From: Rubripirellula sp. | GTDB taxonomy: Bacteria > Planctomycetota > Planctomycetia > Pirellulales > Pirellulaceae | Direction: 5' to 3' | NCBI GenBank assembly: GCA_028823035.1 | Contig: JAPKCI010000003.1 | Coordinates: forward strand, 1-64,000 | DNA length: 64,000 nucleotides | Part shown: positions 46,079-55,332 of the stretch, in pieces | Numbering within the stretch: the first letter of the stretch is position 1 | Layout: each line of letters opens with the position of its first letter | Made by a program: the position numbers and the translations under genes | The notes under the pieces: model-generated | Told to the model about the DNA's origin: nothing | The model's database searches: none | What the model saw: the letters and a program-made list of their open reading frames with translations, nothing else

Positions 46079-46083
46079 AACTA

Positions 46084-46575
46084 TTGTCACACAGCAACGT
46101 ACGAAACATTGAATCACTGGAGACATTTCACGCTGGACTGATTCGCCTGTCCAGTGATTGGGAGCAGACGCTTCAGGAAATTCGAATGCTGATCCAGCGG
46201 GCAGATGTTTATTTTTCAGAGGACCGCCCCGGTTATTGGCAACACCAAACCCAGGTCGCCGAACGCGAACTGAACGAAGCCAAAGACAATCTTGCTCAAA
46301 AACGGGCGGCGACACGGCCCGGTGACCGTCCCCCAGCCACGGAAGCATCGAAGCGGGTGCAGAAAATTGAGCAACGGCTTCGAGACTGCCAATTGAAACA
46401 ACAACAAGCCAAGGCATGGTCCATCGAGATTTCCCAGCAATGCGATCAGCTTCTCGGCCCGTTGGCAGACGTCGGAGAACACTGTGAAGTCCTGCTCCCC
46501 GCAGCGGCCAACGAACTTCGCCAATTGATCTCAGCGTTACGAAAGTACGCCGAACAGGGAAAGCGAGCCCTCTGA
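46084..46575 (+). CDS. Coiled-coil hypothetical protein, TTG start
   Basis: A 163-residue soluble protein made mainly of heptad-type helices (LIRLSSDWEQTLQEIRMLIQ, then QKIEQRLRDCQLKQQQ and LRQLISALRKYAEQ). No other domain is recognised. The TTG start is six bases after the WXG100-like stop, with AGGACG nearby; no ATG fits the frame's beginning. It is probably co-transcribed and may partner with the WXG100-like protein. Confidence 0.68.
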   Translation: MSHSNVRNIESLETFHAGLIRLSSDWEQTLQEIRMLIQRADVYFSEDRPGYWQHQTQVAERELNEAKDNLAQKRAATRPGDRPPATEASKRVQKIEQRLRDCQLKQQQAKAWSIEISQQCDQLLGPLADVGEHCEVLLPAAANELRQLISALRKYAEQGKRAL

Positions 46576-46730
46576 CGAAGATTTGGTCTCACACACGCTG
46601 GTCACCACTGTCGAAATTGATCAGAATTGTCTCCCCCAAGCGAATTTTCAGGCACTACCCTTTGAACCTGAGAGCCAGAACATTCGCCACCTGAAGCTTA
46701 CATTTAATCGCCCGATATGAATCATTGGTC

Positions 46731-47906
46731 ATGACAACAGCAAATCTCAACATCTTTGATCGACTCAGCAGCCATCGTGACGCACCAACTCAGATGCTGG
46801 ACCACATGGTTGAGCACTTCCGCGAAGCCCGCAGTCCGATGGAACTGTTCGAAGCTCTCAAAATGCGGATTCGGAATCAGCTTGGCCTGCCTTTGGTAAC
46901 GAGTGAAAATGAGCCCTCTCGTCCCGAAGATGTTGAACGCCAACTCGAGGTGGGGTTATTGGATGCCTGTCGTGAAGCGGGCACAATGTTGATCGAAGAA
47001 GGAAAAGTGGGTGAAGGATGGATGTACCTTCGGCCAACAGGAGACACAAAGCTTGCCAAGGATTTGATTTCCAAAATCGAAATCACAGAGGAAAATTATG
47101 ATGAAATGATCCAGGTGCTACTGCATGAGGGCATCGATGTGGCTCGCGGCTATCAGACAGTCCTGGACCAACAGGGTACTTGCAACAGCATCACTCTCTA
47201 CGAGCAGGCTCTCGCCAATCGAGGCAAGGATGACCAGCAGACTGCCGCGCGTTGCCTGCTGAACCACCTTCACTCCGAATTGACCGAACTTGTGCGAGGT
47301 GACATTGCCCGCCGAGAAGCTCCTGCGGGAGAAGATGAATCATTGGCCGAAATGATCGAAAAACGTCGCTGGATTCTTGCTGATGGTGGCTACCACCTCG
47401 ATACTACCCACCTTTCATCAACCGTAAGAATCGCAACGGTATTAGAAGATGATGACAGCCTCCGCAAAGCTTGGGACCTGACGCAGTATGGCAGGCGTTT
47501 GGATCACCAATTCCAGTACCCCGGCGACGAACCGTTTGTTGACTTTTATCCTGCTTACACTGCCTTCTTTGCGATCCTACTCGGTGAAAACATCGATGCC
47601 GGCCTGAAGGTTTTTGAAAGAAAAGCCCGATCCGTCGATACCGTTGAACATGGTACAGCAGCCGTCGAAACCTACGTCGATCTGCTTGATCGTATCGGAC
47701 GACATCAGCAGGCCATCGACACAGCGATTGAATTGGCGCCCAAGGAATTACCACCTCAGAGAATCGTCCCGATGCTTATCGAGGTCGCTCAAAGAGCGAC
47801 CGAATCAGGAGAAAACGGAGGTTGGGATTCAATTCTCGAATACTGCCAAAAACACAATGACATTCTGGGCTACGCGGCTGTGATTCATGCAGCAGGACGT
47901 GCCTAG
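46731..47906 (+). CDS. Hypothetical TPR-like protein with an EGWMYLRP motif
   Basis: A 391-residue soluble protein with no known domain. It is helical, with TPR-like pairs such as YVDLLDRIGRHQQAIDTAIEL. A segment around residues 85-105 reads LIEEGKVGEGWMYLRPTGD, which matches a segment in the membrane protein at 48811-50319. It ends 25 bases from the convergent gene at 47932. ATG 46731 is used, a TTG two codons upstream being less likely. Confidence 0.75.
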   Translation: MTTANLNIFDRLSSHRDAPTQMLDHMVEHFREARSPMELFEALKMRIRNQLGLPLVTSENEPSRPEDVERQLEVGLLDACREAGTMLIEEGKVGEGWMYLRPTGDTKLAKDLISKIEITEENYDEMIQVLLHEGIDVARGYQTVLDQQGTCNSITLYEQALANRGKDDQQTAARCLLNHLHSELTELVRGDIARREAPAGEDESLAEMIEKRRWILADGGYHLDTTHLSSTVRIATVLEDDDSLRKAWDLTQYGRRLDHQFQYPGDEPFVDFYPAYTAFFAILLGENIDAGLKVFERKARSVDTVEHGTAAVETYVDLLDRIGRHQQAIDTAIELAPKELPPQRIVPMLIEVAQRATESGENGGWDSILEYCQKHNDILGYAAVIHAAGRA

Positions 47907-47931
47907 ACTGAGTTTTCGCTTGCACCGAACG

Positions 47932-48471
47932 TCAAAGATACATGCCGACAAAACCTTCGGCTGAATCGCTCTGCGACTGCACTGCCTGAATACGTTCTTC
48001 TGTCTTGGCCAAATCACCAGCGGCGATGTAACGGTCAAACTCGACAAGAACGGCCTGCTGCACACTCTCCGCAAGAAAGCCGACCACAGGCTCACTCAGC
48101 CACGCACAGGTTTCACCATCTAGTTTGACGCTCACGTCGACTGCCTTGGTTTGTCGATCATCCTCGCCAGTCATGACGGTTCCCTCAAACGCAAAGCTAA
48201 CCCCACCTCGAGCGGGGTCATTGGTCAGATGATAGCTACAACGGCCCCGATGCAGATAGTACGTATTGTGCGAACCGTGCTTCGCCATAGCTTCCTTAAC
48301 ACGCAACACGAACTGTTCATACACGGGTGACGCATCAACAGGAACATCCAGCCGTGTCACACTCCGAAGCGGAAGACAATCAAACTCTATCTCGACCCAT
48401 TGCCCGGACATCTGTGCTCTCTGGTTGCAAAATTCGGTACCGACTACTTCAGTTTCCAACGTGGTTGTCAT
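47932..48471 (-). CDS. Hypothetical protein, 179 residues
   Basis: Not recognised. It is soluble, with a beta-rich middle (YYLHRGRCSYHLTNDPARGGVSFAFEGTVMT) and a helical C-terminal part (VQQAVLVEFDRYIAAGDLAKTEERIQA). No catalytic motif is visible. GGAAGAG lies about eight bases before the ATG, and the following gap has direct repeats. It is convergent with the gene at 46731. Confidence 0.78.
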   Translation of the reverse strand: MTTTLETEVVGTEFCNQRAQMSGQWVEIEFDCLPLRSVTRLDVPVDASPVYEQFVLRVKEAMAKHGSHNTYYLHRGRCSYHLTNDPARGGVSFAFEGTVMTGEDDRQTKAVDVSVKLDGETCAWLSEPVVGFLAESVQQAVLVEFDRYIAAGDLAKTEERIQAVQSQSDSAEGFVGMYL

Positions 48472-48810
48472 GTCGGAAACTCTTCCGTTCAGCGAACCAC
48501 TCGGTTTAGCAGTTTACCGGAATCTCGTGGCCTTAGCGATGGAGATCGCAGCGTAAGAATCCAGACAACCGCCTAATCAACTTGGGCAACGCTGGGTACC
48601 AAGCTCTCTGGAGTGAGCAGAACTCGCTGGGGTGAGCAGAACTCGCTCAAGATTGCTACGAGCAGAACTCTGACCTCGCAGCAATGGCAAGACCCAGCAC
48701 TGATGCCAAATATAGCTGTTGGAAATTTGCTCAGTAAAAAGCGACAAACTGGGAATTCACGGCCCGAACGAGGTAAGAAACCTGCCTGTCTCGTTGCCAT
48801 CCACGCGGGG
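48472..48810. other. Intergenic region with short direct repeats
   Basis: About 340 bases between two minus-strand genes. It contains the 19-base-period repeat listed separately and nothing else I can name. Confidence 0.5.
48613..48670. repeat. Short direct repeat, two full copies and a partial third
   Basis: gtgagcagaactcgct occurs at 48613-48628 and 48632-48647 with period 19; gagcagaactc recurs at 48660-48670. It is intergenic and could be a protein-binding array or a small duplication. Confidence 0.9.
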
Positions 48811-50319
48811 TTACGGCGTCGCGGTCAGTGCATCAAGTTGACGTTCAATCGTCAAATGTTTCTGCTCTAGACTCTGCTCCAACTCCGTATTCTCCTGCTC
48901 CAAGCGATTCATTTCCGCCCTCATTTTTTTGACTTGCTGAACAAGCTTCTCGGTATGGTCCCGGATCGCTTTGCTTTCGATGCGGTACTGAGTCAGATCC
49001 TGCTCAAGCTTCAGTTTGATTTCCTGATTCATCACCAGCATCGTGTCTGTCTTGGCGATCGCTTGATTCAGCATTTCCTGCTCGCGGGTGAGTTCCACCA
49101 TACGATCTTTCAGGGCGAGCACCCGTAATCGAATCCGGCGGAAAACGTACCCGTAGTCATTGAGTGGTCTAAGGTAAAACCAACCCTCCTCGATGCAGAC
49201 ACCTTCATCGATCAGCTTCTTTGCCTCTTCTTCTATAAGGACCAAAGTATCATCCTTTTTAAATTCAGCGTTACCATCTCCGCCTCGCTGCAACCTTGCA
49301 TCAACTGCTCGACCATTGCCGTCGAAGAATCCACCCTCCAGCGCAGAGCGTTGATCTTGGCTGTCGACCTCAATCTTGTGGTTCTTCAGGAACTTAACTT
49401 TTGTCCAACGACTAAGTAGGGGGTCATCATCAGTCGCTTGACGCCCGTCGTCAACGTAATTCATCCGTGTTTGTTCTGGTACTACAAAGCCCGGTATGCT
49501 CTTGGCTGCCTCGTCAAGTAAATCACTCACATCATCGACCTGCCACGAATCAATGTCAGCCGTCGGATTACTTCCGAGAGCAACACTACCCGAAGTTAGG
49601 AACGGTTCGTGCCCATCCAGAGGCAGCAACTCGTACAGTGACCAATTACGAGCCTTGCCCTCTTTCATGTAATTCAGTTGATACTGTTCAAGATTTCCTG
49701 TCGGGACCAGCGCGACTTCAGTAGGGCTGCTGGCCTCAACGCGAAAAGCTCCTAAATAGAACTTGGGGACAAGAAGCTGGTTCTTGTCGGCTTGCTCTGC
49801 AAAGCAATAGACCAACATATTGGGCGGAACCAATGGCTGTGCAGGTACTGCTTCATCTGCAGGCTCGGCCCCGGGTATACCATCGATGCCATTCGCAGGA
49901 GAAGGTGCAGCGCCCAACAAAATCCGCACAGGCGCATAGGTACTGTTACTTTTCGATTCCAAATTACGCCAGAGGCGGCCTGATTCAATTCCCAACTTTG
50001 CAAGCTGTTGTTGAAGCTCGACAAGCCCTCCACTGAGCGACGAATCTTCCTCTGAAAGTTCACCGAATTTGAGCTTCTGCTTCTCCACCTTAAGGTTGGC
50101 CAACTTTAGTTCCAGTTCCTCCTGAACCTTGTGCCAAGCTGAGCGACTTTTCAGAACGGCAGCGGTGGGGAATAAAAAGGTGATCGCTAAAAGCATGGTT
50201 ATCACAACAGCCACGATATTGAACCAGCGCCAATTCGATGCTGCTTTCCAGACCACGACGAAAAAGCCGATCAAGATGAGAAACAGCACGCTCGCCAGAA
50301 TTATGTCGGGGAGACTCAT
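48811..50319 (-). CDS. Membrane-anchored coiled-coil protein, 502 residues
   Basis: Two membrane segments near the N-terminus (about 5-27 and 35-55) precede a coiled-coil stretch (about 60-110), an Asp/Ser-rich middle, and a long C-terminal coiled coil (about 390-498, with KMRAEMNRLEQENTELEQ). Near residue 370 the segment LIDEGVCIEEGWFYLRPLND resembles one in the 391-residue protein at 46731. No enzyme motif is seen. It is divergent from the 1000-residue TolC-like gene by 436 bases. Confidence 0.8.
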   Translation of the reverse strand: MSLPDIILASVLFLILIGFFVVVWKAASNWRWFNIVAVVITMLLAITFLFPTAAVLKSRSAWHKVQEELELKLANLKVEKQKLKFGELSEEDSSLSGGLVELQQQLAKLGIESGRLWRNLESKSNSTYAPVRILLGAAPSPANGIDGIPGAEPADEAVPAQPLVPPNMLVYCFAEQADKNQLLVPKFYLGAFRVEASSPTEVALVPTGNLEQYQLNYMKEGKARNWSLYELLPLDGHEPFLTSGSVALGSNPTADIDSWQVDDVSDLLDEAAKSIPGFVVPEQTRMNYVDDGRQATDDDPLLSRWTKVKFLKNHKIEVDSQDQRSALEGGFFDGNGRAVDARLQRGGDGNAEFKKDDTLVLIEEEAKKLIDEGVCIEEGWFYLRPLNDYGYVFRRIRLRVLALKDRMVELTREQEMLNQAIAKTDTMLVMNQEIKLKLEQDLTQYRIESKAIRDHTEKLVQQVKKMRAEMNRLEQENTELEQSLEQKHLTIERQLDALTATP

Positions 50320-50755
50320 GTTCGCTTTGCAATCATCACGGCAAGAGGTGGAAGTACTTCCTTTTGAATCGGCATCAGCACACCTGTATCAACGCGCTGT
50401 TTCGCATAGGAAGAGCAAAAAATGCCTATATAAGATATTAAGTTGGGCTATTTGCAACGTCAAGGATTTCTCGGACTCCGCACCGAAAGAGCGAGTAATT
50501 TGCCCCACCAAACAGACCCACCCCCCGGTTAACGGAAAAGCACGAAGTTTGAAGGCTAATTAAGTAGAGCCGTTAAGGTCAGCGTAGTCGACACCACTGG
50601 AATGCATGTCACCGGCCCCCCTACCACCTACGAGGCATATTGCTGGATTAATCGTTCGAACCGGTCGAACTCAATACACAGGGGTGCTGGGAATCCGGTT
50701 TCTAGCAATCTTAACTGCCCCAACAAATCATCCAGATTTAGCGGTCTAACAGCTC
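50320..50755. other. Divergent intergenic region before the TolC-like gene
   Basis: About 436 bases that hold promoters for the coiled-coil and TolC-like genes. A palindrome gttcga/tcgaac at 50654-50670 with a five-base spacer lies about 86 bases before the TolC-like start and could be an operator. No gene seen. Confidence 0.45.
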
Positions 50756-53700
50756 ATGAAACACTTTTGCAGGCTGAACCCAGGCCCAATTGTCCTCGTT
50801 TCACTGATCTTATGTACCGTTATTGGATGCCACCGGCAATATTACCGGAAACAGGCTGATAACGAAGCCTATTTCCTGCTTGATCAAAAGGCGGCAGCCG
50901 TTGCGCGACCGCCCAACGTGCCGCTCAGGATTGACGTCGATCGGCGGAGCCGAATGTTCAATCCGTTCGATCTCGATTTCCAGCCAATGCCGCTGGATGA
51001 CCCCGCCTCCTATAAGTACATGCAATGCGTCGATGGCCGCCGAGGCTATCCGTTATGGGAAACTGCCGGTCTGACCAACGGAGCGGAGAGTCCCGACTGG
51101 TGGCAGTTTCTGCCGCTGAACGATGACGGCGTTTTGGTCCTCAACGCGGAAAATTCAACTCAAATCGCTTTGCTTCAGTCACCTCTATATCAGAGACAAC
51201 TCGAGCAGTTGTATTTCGTCGCTCTGGAGGTCAGTGGCGAGCGTTTTCAGTTCGACACCCAGTTTTTCGGGGGAGCCGATACCTCAGTGGAGACCGACCG
51301 TGGTGGCCCAACTGAGCTCGCGTTGGGTGACCGCAACATGAGAATGCAACGCAATTTTGCGACGGGCGGAAATCTGCTCGTTGGCCTCGCCAATGAAATC
51401 GTTTGGAACTTCGGTAACTCAAGTGCCAACACGACCTCAAGTGTTCTCGATTTCACACTGTTAATGCCTTTGCTTCGTAATGCTGGGCGAGACAAGGTGA
51501 TGGAAGGACTGACGCAGTCGGAGCGGAAATTATTGGCGAGCGTGAGAATATTTGAACGATTCCGACGGCGTTTTTATATGAACATCACTACCGGAAGTGC
51601 AATTGAAGTAAGCGTCCAAACCGCTACTGGTATCACTCAAGTTTCACCACGGGGAACGGTCACCGCAGGGGGGTTTATCGGCCTGCTACAATCTCAACTA
51701 CAAATTCGAAACTCGGAAGAAAACATCACGCGTCAGCGCGAACTCCTGCTGCTTTTCGAAGATAGCCTGATCGAATTACTGACTACAATTCCAGAAAGCG
51801 CAGCGGGTATCGTCCAGCTACGCCTTCAGGTCTCCCAAACGCGGGATCAGCTTACCTCGTCCCTGCAAGGCCTCCTCAGAGATCAGGCAGCGTACCAATT
51901 CAGCATCGACCAGTTTTTACGGACATTGGGACTTCCACCTTACATCTGCGTCGAGTTGGATGATCCCTTCCTCCAAGAACTAGAGTTGATTGACCAGAAA
52001 CTTCTGAAACGTCGAGAAGAACTCAGCGTGCTACGTGCGAATGTTGGAGAATTGAACATTTCGATTCTGGAACGAGGAGAATACAAAATTGACCCGGACA
52101 CCAGTCTACCCGTGTCCCAAATCGAATGGACACCGGACTTGGCAGAGACTCTTCACCAGTTGCAGGCGGAGCTTGAACCGCTGGAGGATTTCCTTCGCGA
52201 CTTGATCAACTCTGACTTATCAACCGTCATGCAGGACATCGAAAAGTTCAATCTTGCTGTTCCGCAACGGGTCAAGCAGGCTCAACGCCTGAAAGAGATT
52301 TTCCTTGCTGAACAGAGCAGCATTTGTGGACTTTTAAATGTGTCAGATATCGACGAGTCTGTTTTTAACACAACCAAGCTTGAAGGCTTGCAACAGGAAT
52401 TACTGAAAGACCACGCTAAGCTGACACAACGCCTGAACGAATACCTCTTGAAACTCACAAGCCTGCAAGAGTCGTTTGAAAGTTTACAAAACGAATCCCC
52501 CGGCAAGATCGAACCGCGCGAATTAGCCCGAAAACTGCGTGACAATGTCATTCTTGCCTCGCAGAATCTCGTCGCTGACCTGGGCGACGATGTTTTGGTC
52601 CTGCAGCTGATGCAAGCACAGGCCAGAACGGAAAGCGTGCTTCTGCCTGAGATCGACATCACTCCCGAAATCGCATTTGAAATTGCCAGACGCAATCGAC
52701 GCGACTACGCCAATGCCCGAGCCGCGTTGGTCGACTCATGGCGTCAAATCGAGGTCGTGGCAGATGATCTGGAAAGTGAACTGAATGTCGACATTAGAGG
52801 TGGAATCGGGTCGACAGATGTGAACGGGACAGGGCTGACGAAGACCGGAAACCTGGACGTGGCACTTCAATGGGATGCACCGATCACACGCCTAGTTGAA
52901 CGAAACAACTACCGTCGAGTCCTAATCAATTACGAACAGAAAAAACGCGATTACTACCAGTATGAGGACGGCATTTGGCAAGTCTTGCGTGCCGAATTGC
53001 GTCAAGTGATGAGTGACCAGCTGGCGTTTGAATATGCACGAAAGCAAGTTGGCATCGCTGCTAATCAGATTGAACTCAATGCTGACCTGAGAGATCTTAG
53101 CGAAGCGAGGGGCAATAATGGAAACAATGCTGGGGTTGCCCGTGATACCATTCAGGCCTTGAGTTCCTTGCTGCGTGCTCAAAACGGATTGCTGAACGTG
53201 TACGTCAATTACGAGACCCTTCGGCGAACTCTGGAACTTAATCTGGGAACGATGGAGTTGACACCAGAAGGAATGTGGATCGATCCCGGTAAGATTTCGG
53301 CGGATACGTTACTGAAGCTACCCGGCACAACTCTGGATGGTCTGATCGATTGTGGCTGCAACGACTGTGGCCTTCGCTACAACCCGCTTCCTCGGGAGCC
53401 AGAATTCTCAGCTCCGGTGTATCAAATCAGCCACGACGAACCGATCAAGATCAATGGAATTCCGATCGAGGAGCTGCCCGTCAGGGAAAAAACAATTGGT
53501 GACGCACCGACGCAGGCAATGCCAATCCAAACTCTTGAATCGAATGACATGCCTCTACCTGCGGAAATGCCCGTACCGGACAATGCGGACTCAGAGAATG
53601 CAATCTCAGCGACTGACGAAGCGAAAGCGTTGAAAAAAGAACGAGATGCCGCTGCCGTTCCTGCGTCGGCAATCAATGCACCGCAGGACATCAAACCTGT

Positions 53701-53758
53701 ACGAGAGATAAATTCTCTGCTTCCTGCTGATCTCGTACCACCCGCCACGACACCCTAA
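50756..53758 (+). CDS. Large TolC-like lipoprotein with coiled-coil insertion
   Basis: Outer-membrane-factor-like lipoprotein of 1000 residues, about twice the usual TolC length. The lipobox VIGC puts the acylated Cys at 25. TolC-like sequence occurs at both ends of the fold (FDTQFFGGAD, and LRAELRQVMSDQLAFEYARK to LNVYVNYETLRRTLELNL). Between about residues 410 and 630 lies a coiled-coil insertion. A CGCNDCG cluster near residue 865 is followed by a Pro/Ala-rich tail to the end. FDTQFFGG resembles NNQFFGGG in the TolC-like protein at 39213. The partner pump is not in the window unless it is the M50-HlyD unit. Confidence 0.82.
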   Translation: MKHFCRLNPGPIVLVSLILCTVIGCHRQYYRKQADNEAYFLLDQKAAAVARPPNVPLRIDVDRRSRMFNPFDLDFQPMPLDDPASYKYMQCVDGRRGYPLWETAGLTNGAESPDWWQFLPLNDDGVLVLNAENSTQIALLQSPLYQRQLEQLYFVALEVSGERFQFDTQFFGGADTSVETDRGGPTELALGDRNMRMQRNFATGGNLLVGLANEIVWNFGNSSANTTSSVLDFTLLMPLLRNAGRDKVMEGLTQSERKLLASVRIFERFRRRFYMNITTGSAIEVSVQTATGITQVSPRGTVTAGGFIGLLQSQLQIRNSEENITRQRELLLLFEDSLIELLTTIPESAAGIVQLRLQVSQTRDQLTSSLQGLLRDQAAYQFSIDQFLRTLGLPPYICVELDDPFLQELELIDQKLLKRREELSVLRANVGELNISILERGEYKIDPDTSLPVSQIEWTPDLAETLHQLQAELEPLEDFLRDLINSDLSTVMQDIEKFNLAVPQRVKQAQRLKEIFLAEQSSICGLLNVSDIDESVFNTTKLEGLQQELLKDHAKLTQRLNEYLLKLTSLQESFESLQNESPGKIEPRELARKLRDNVILASQNLVADLGDDVLVLQLMQAQARTESVLLPEIDITPEIAFEIARRNRRDYANARAALVDSWRQIEVVADDLESELNVDIRGGIGSTDVNGTGLTKTGNLDVALQWDAPITRLVERNNYRRVLINYEQKKRDYYQYEDGIWQVLRAELRQVMSDQLAFEYARKQVGIAANQIELNADLRDLSEARGNNGNNAGVARDTIQALSSLLRAQNGLLNVYVNYETLRRTLELNLGTMELTPEGMWIDPGKISADTLLKLPGTTLDGLIDCGCNDCGLRYNPLPREPEFSAPVYQISHDEPIKINGIPIEELPVREKTIGDAPTQAMPIQTLESNDMPLPAEMPVPDNADSENAISATDEAKALKKERDAAAVPASAINAPQDIKPVREINSLLPADLVPPATTP

Positions 53759-53995
53759 GCACGGTCGTCAGATCCTGAACTGGACCGTCAACCAGAGCAA
53801 TTCGGTTCACTCCTGAAGCAAGGTGAAGCTCAAAGCCTGACGGTGAACCTCTAGGCCTGTCTGACACGTCGCCTTCGCCAGTCTGCCGTTCAACGTTACA
53901 AACGCGTTACGGGGAAACGAGTTCTACTCACGTATGATTCCTTTCAGTGCCCAGTACATCGCTGGCACATACAGTTTAGAAAGAGGAGTCAAACG

Positions 53996-55291
53996 ATGGT
54001 CAAACAAAAGTGGTTCAAGTCTCTGGCTAGCATTTTTACGTTGGTCGCATTTGGTTCGACAGCGTACTGCTGCCAACCTGATGGAAACAACAGTGGCAGA
54101 TCCTCTGCACTTGTACTGGTAGAGGAGATGCAGGAAATCACGACTCACGATGAACTGACGGGCGATCAAACAAAGCAGCTTGATAAAGTCACGAAGGAGT
54201 TGAGGAGTCTTGGACAAATTGGATTAAACACAGCTGCCAACTTCCGGGAATCTGAAGCGAATCGGGGTGCCAGCAAGAAGAAACTGGAACTGATCGACCT
54301 GCAACTCGACAAAATTGCTGCGCAAAAATCTTCACGAGACTCCCGACTCTTCTGGCACAAGTCCCTCGAGGCTGCCAAAGCTGATTCGGAAGCACGTCAC
54401 CGCCCCATTCTGAGTCTCCGATTACTCGGAAATCTGGATGAAGATTTGAGCTGTGCCAACAGTCGATTCTTCCGAACAATCCTGTACCCCGACCCCGAAA
54501 TTGCTGGTTTGCTGCGAAGCAGGTTTGTCTTGCACTGGCAATCGGTACGCGAGGTACCCATCGTGACAGTGGATTTTGGAGACGGCCGCAGATTGCGACA
54601 GCCCATCATTGGTAACAGTGTCCACCTTGTGCTTGGAGATCAAGGAAGAGTCTTTGATGCCCTGCCAGGCCTGGTCACCCCCGTGAAATTCGTTACCTGG
54701 CTCAGTTCGGTATCAGGTCTGCACCGCCAACTCCGCCAAATGGACCCACAAACCAGCGAACAGACCATTCAAGTATGGCACCGGAAACGTGCTAATCGCA
54801 GGCGTCTGGAGAGTGAACTGACCATCCGAATGAATCAACCGGTGAAGGACCTGAACCCCTTGGATCCTCGCTGGACGGTAGCAGCAACGGCAGTGAATGT
54901 GACGACTGGTGGACGGGTACTGGAGCTACTGAATCACCAACGCCCAGACGCTGCCGCAGCCATGCGGATTGCCCCGCTAAAAATGGCTGCGGAAATCCCT
55001 CTATTGCGAATGGTTGATGCGATCGAACCCCGAATCGCACACGACTCCTTTTTCAACCTTTACGGACTGCAGCCAAAAATTGATGACTGGTACACTCAGA
55101 ATCCCGGAACAGGTGACTACCAGAGATTAACGGAACGCATTTACGAAGAGATTTTCTTAATGCCGTTGAGTGATCCGTGGCTTGGACTATCGCCCGAAAA
55201 CGGGTTTATCGCACTCGATTCAGGAGGCCGTCTGGCACCCGGCACACCGAAATTATCAACCACAACATCGTTCAACCCGGCTCGCAATTAG
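53996..55291 (+). CDS. Exported protein with a thioredoxin-fold-like middle
   Basis: A 431-residue protein with a signal peptide or N-terminal lipid-like signal (residues about 1-26) and a helical stretch to about 120. The region about 128-225 looks like a thioredoxin-type fold seen in planctomycete exported proteins (RHRPILSLRLLGN to VPIVTVDFGDG), but it has no CxxC motif, only a single Cys (DLSCANSRFF). The rest is not recognised. AAGAGGAG lies about seven bases before the ATG. It may belong with the TolC-like gene upstream, 237 bases away. Confidence 0.68.
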   Translation: MVKQKWFKSLASIFTLVAFGSTAYCCQPDGNNSGRSSALVLVEEMQEITTHDELTGDQTKQLDKVTKELRSLGQIGLNTAANFRESEANRGASKKKLELIDLQLDKIAAQKSSRDSRLFWHKSLEAAKADSEARHRPILSLRLLGNLDEDLSCANSRFFRTILYPDPEIAGLLRSRFVLHWQSVREVPIVTVDFGDGRRLRQPIIGNSVHLVLGDQGRVFDALPGLVTPVKFVTWLSSVSGLHRQLRQMDPQTSEQTIQVWHRKRANRRRLESELTIRMNQPVKDLNPLDPRWTVAATAVNVTTGGRVLELLNHQRPDAAAAMRIAPLKMAAEIPLLRMVDAIEPRIAHDSFFNLYGLQPKIDDWYTQNPGTGDYQRLTERIYEEIFLMPLSDPWLGLSPENGFIALDSGGRLAPGTPKLSTTTSFNPARN

Positions 55292-55332
55292 AAAACGATT
55301 AAACTCAGGTATCACCCCCAACGGCAACTGAC

